From Spirochaetales bacterium (GTDB taxonomy: Bacteria > Spirochaetota > Spirochaetia > SPDA01), in the NCBI GenBank assembly GCA_004525155.1, contig SPDA01000013.1, positions 1-13,653 of the forward strand: a stretch of DNA of 13,653 nucleotides. Reading direction: 5' to 3'. Below the pieces are notes generated by a model, which was not told the origin of the DNA, did not search any database, and saw nothing but the letters and a program-made list of their open reading frames with translations. The position numbers and the translations under genes are program-made. Shown one piece after another: positions 12,200-13,653 of this stretch (the stretch's first letter is position 1; each line of letters begins with the position of its first letter).

Positions 12200-12682
12200 A
12201 TGCTCAAGGTATTATTCCCCGGGTCTTTTGACCCTCCGACAAACGGACATTTCAATCTGATCGAAAGGGCCGCGTCCATTTTTGATCAGCTCGAAATAGT
12301 CATTGCGGTCAATATACAGAAGTCGTACCTCTTTTCGCCGGAGGAACGTTTTGACCTGGTAAGTACCAACGTAGGGCACCTGTCCAACGTAAAGGTTCAT
12401 TTGTGGGACAGGCTTATTGTGGAATTCGCGCGGAAAGAGGGCATCCGGGTTATAATAAGGGGTGTAAGGGCTCTGGACGATTTCAGTCATGAATTTGAGC
12501 TTTCGATGATAAACAAGGGGCTGGATCACAATATTGAAACGTTTTTCATGCCCACGGACCCGCAGTTTTTTGTACTGAGGTCTTCTTCGATAAAAGAGCT
12601 GGTTCTGCTTAACGGCGACATCTCTTCCATGGTGCCTCCGAAGGTCGAATCGGCCCTTAAGGCCAAGCTTTTGGGTGCTTGA
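12200..12682 (+). CDS. coaD: Phosphopantetheine adenylyltransferase
   Basis: A 160-residue nucleotidyltransferase of normal CoaD length. GSFDPPTNGH (residues 8-17) carries the TxGH nucleotide-binding motif; IIRGVRALDDFSHEFEL and RSSSIKEL (the ISSTxVRE position) complete the active site. It joins ATP to 4'-phosphopantetheine to give dephospho-CoA, the penultimate step of CoA synthesis. The ATG at 12200 is chosen because homology begins at MLKVLFPGSFDP; an in-frame TTG at 12191 exists but adds only three residues. No good Shine-Dalgarno lies upstream. It stands 59 nt before rpmF and near acpP, whose product carries the phosphopantetheine group. Confidence 0.97.
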   Translation: MLKVLFPGSFDPPTNGHFNLIERAASIFDQLEIVIAVNIQKSYLFSPEERFDLVSTNVGHLSNVKVHLWDRLIVEFARKEGIRVIIRGVRALDDFSHEFELSMINKGLDHNIETFFMPTDPQFFVLRSSSIKELVLLNGDISSMVPPKVESALKAKLLGA

Positions 12683-12707
12683 CATTACAATCCCTATCAT
12701 GTAGTTT
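12679..12707 (+). promoter_or_regulatory. Possible promoter for rpmF-acpP-rnc overlapping the coaD stop
   Basis: A consensus TTGACA (12679-12684) includes the coaD TGA stop; 17 bp later is TAGTTT, only a 3-of-6 match to the -10 consensus. Because the -10 is poor, this may be chance, and rpmF may simply be co-transcribed with coaD. Confidence 0.3.
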
Positions 12708-12741
12708 GTTCTGCATATAACGAGGAAAGAGGTTAGGAAAT

Positions 12742-12921
12742 ATGGCATTACCTAAATACAGGTTGTCGAAATCGAGGACCAGACGGAGAAGGTCCATAAA
12801 TATGAAACTTGCGGCTCCACATCTTATAGAATGCAGCTCATGCGGCAATAAAATCCTTACTCACCGTATATGTCCCAAATGCGGTTATTACCGTGGGAAA
12901 CAGATAATAGAGCTGGAATAA
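12742..12921 (+). CDS. rpmF: 50S ribosomal protein L32 (zinc-binding form)
   Basis: A 59-residue protein, the usual L32 size. It begins MALPKYRLSKSRTRRRRS, the typical basic L32 N-terminus, and has two cysteine pairs, CSSC (31-34) and CPKC (44-47), which bind one zinc (the 'C+' form). The C-terminus is CGYYRGKQIIELE. L32 is a large-subunit protein near the exit tunnel region. The ATG at 12742 has AGGTTAGGA just upstream. rpmF next to lipid-synthesis genes is a widespread bacterial arrangement; here acpP follows 65 nt later. Confidence 0.96.
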   Translation: MALPKYRLSKSRTRRRRSINMKLAAPHLIECSSCGNKILTHRICPKCGYYRGKQIIELE

Positions 12922-12986
12922 AGGGACTTCCAAAAACACAATATTTTTGAAGAGCCCATAAATTTAAAAGTTTGGAGGAAACCAAC

Positions 12987-13223
12987 ATGGATGATTTGTT
13001 CGAAAAATTGAAAAAACTAATCGCCGAAAAGCTGGAAATTGAAGAAGATAAAGTGACTATGGAATCTTCATTCAGACAGGACCTCGGCGCAGACAGCCTC
13101 GATACCTACGAACTGGTTTACGCTATCGAAGAAGAAATGGGTATCAGCATTCCCGATGAAAAAGCCAATGAATTTGAGACCGTAGGGGATGCGGTCAATT
13201 ATATCAAGACTCAGCTTGGCTGA
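12987..13223 (+). CDS. acpP: Acyl carrier protein
   Basis: A 78-residue, strongly acidic protein with the four-helix ACP layout. Ser37 in LGADSLDTYELV is the attachment site for 4'-phosphopantetheine, through which fatty-acid intermediates are carried. Helix III ends with the usual IPDEKANEFETVGDAVNYI segment. The ATG at 12987 lies 8 nt after GGAGG (12974-12978); an earlier in-frame ATG at 12972 lies 5' of that site and is rejected. The neighbours rpmF upstream and rnc downstream match the common rpmF-acpP-rnc order, here without plsX or fab genes between. Confidence 0.98.
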   Translation: MDDLFEKLKKLIAEKLEIEEDKVTMESSFRQDLGADSLDTYELVYAIEEEMGISIPDEKANEFETVGDAVNYIKTQLG

Positions 13224-13241
13224 TGTTCTGACGCTCTTGTA

Positions 13242-13282
13242 CCGGCTCCAAGCTGGCAGAACTGCGGTTCTGCCCAGGCCGG
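13242..13282 (+). promoter_or_regulatory. Extended stem-loop in the rnc leader
   Basis: A perfect 8-bp stem GGCAGAAC (13255-13262) / GTTCTGCC (13267-13274) with a TGCG loop is enclosed by a second 5-bp stem CCGGC (13242-13246) / GCCGG (13278-13282), separated by an unequal internal loop. No T-tract follows, so it is not an intrinsic terminator. The 135-nt acpP-rnc gap (13224-13358) holds nothing else I can identify. In Escherichia coli, RNase III cuts a stem in its own leader; this could be the same strategy. Confidence 0.5.
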
Positions 13283-13358
13283 AGGGCGAAACTTCATTTC
13301 CCGTATCTGAGGCATAGTGGCATCGCTGCATCGACAATCACACATAAACAGTCCGGAA

Positions 13359-13653
13359 ATGACTCCGGAAAGGCGTAAAGAGCTTGTTCTTTTCGAAAAG
13401 CACGCCGGAATACGGTTCAGAAAGATCGATTTTCTTAACCTTGCCCTCTGCCATCGTTCATACACCAACGAAATAAATCAGGACATTGATAATAACGAAA
13501 AACTCGAATTTTTGGGTGACAGCGTTCTCGGGCTCGTGGTTGCGGATTATCTGTACGCCACCCTGACTGACAAGGCCGAGGGCGACCTGGCAAGAATCAA
13601 GTCCTTTGTCGTCAGCGAAGACGCCCTCGAGATTATCGCCAAATCCTTACGGC
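13359..13653 (+). CDS. rnc: Ribonuclease III, N-terminal part (3' end outside window)
   Basis: The frame runs open to the window end with 98 complete codons. It starts MTPERRKELVLFEKHAG and continues into the RNase III domain: LNLALCHRSYTNE, then the catalytic signature NEKLEFLGDSVLGLVVADYL with its metal-binding Glu and Asp, and EGDLARIKSFVVSEDAL. The enzyme cuts double-stranded RNA in rRNA and mRNA processing. The double-stranded-RNA-binding domain lies outside the window. The start is uncertain: ATG 13359 has only a weak GGA upstream, whereas an in-frame GTG at 13317 has GAGG 4 nt before it and would add 14 residues. It follows acpP after 135 nt. Confidence 0.93.
   Translation, partial: MTPERRKELVLFEKHAGIRFRKIDFLNLALCHRSYTNEINQDIDNNEKLEFLGDSVLGLVVADYLYATLTDKAEGDLARIKSFVVSEDALEIIAKSLR

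Noticed and set aside
12212..12748. A 178-codon frame on - opposite coaD
   Set aside because: CoaD on + has all catalytic motifs; the antisense frame shows no domain or ribosome-binding site.
12927..12952. A/T-rich inverted repeat between rpmF and acpP (CTTC-C-AAAAA ... TTTTTGAAG)
   Set aside because: Only nine pairs, mostly A-T, with a bulge; probably too weak to form a stable structure, and the T-run lies inside the stem rather than after it.

Overview
The window reads as chromosomal housekeeping DNA from a flagellated spirochaete, most likely a Treponema relative (Spirochaetota). This is inferred from gene content and order (infC-rpmI-rplT followed by a zapB/zapA-like pair; ffh-rpsP-khpA-rimM-trmD-rplS continuing into flagellar-switch-like genes and yraN; coaD-rpmF-acpP-rnc), from a lipoprotein with a relaxed lipobox, and from protein sequence character. 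No similarity search was possible, so the genus is not established. I see no tRNA, rRNA, insertion sequence, CRISPR array or prophage gene.

Layout. (1) 1-345: 3' end of a PfkB-type sugar/nucleoside kinase on +, converging on the next operon with a 5-bp gap. (2) 351-2339, minus strand: infC, rpmI, rplT, a ZapB-like coiled-coil gene and zapA, driven by a good sigma-70-type promoter at 2390-2418. A 16-codon reading frame with a strong Shine-Dalgarno sits between rpmI and rplT. (3) 2449-3671, plus strand: a divergent promoter, a ferritin-like diiron protein whose real start appears to be non-AUG, and a seven-helix membrane protein. (4) 3733-10653, plus strand: a near-consensus promoter followed by 12 closely packed genes: ffh, rpsP, khpA, rimM, trmD, rplS, a FliK-like gene, a free-standing FlhB C-domain gene, an HD-GYP gene, yraN, a 49-codon gene and a small CxxC/HxxC protein gene. 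(5) 10652-12119, minus strand: a repeat-bearing lipoprotein and an exported HEAT-repeat protein, ending in a strong intrinsic terminator. (6) 12200-13653, plus strand: coaD, rpmF, acpP and the 5' part of rnc.

How the genes fit together. Regions 2 and 4 couple translation (IF3, L35, L20, S16, L19, RimM, TrmD, KhpA) and SRP targeting (Ffh) with division-ring proteins and with a flagellar export-switch/c-di-GMP-type cassette. Region 6 joins CoA synthesis (CoaD), the acyl carrier protein that receives the CoA-derived phosphopantetheine, L32 and RNase III. The lipoprotein and HEAT protein form a separate two-gene cell-envelope unit.

Most of the window is ordinary core genome. The parts most worth a second look are the rpmI-rplT leader-peptide frame, the non-AUG starts (infC TTG; diiron gene ATT/ACG), the divergent lipoprotein/coaD promoters placed so close to their ATGs that both transcripts would be leaderless, and the orphan FliK/FlhB/HD-GYP/FlgM-like gene block inside a ribosome-biogenesis operon.
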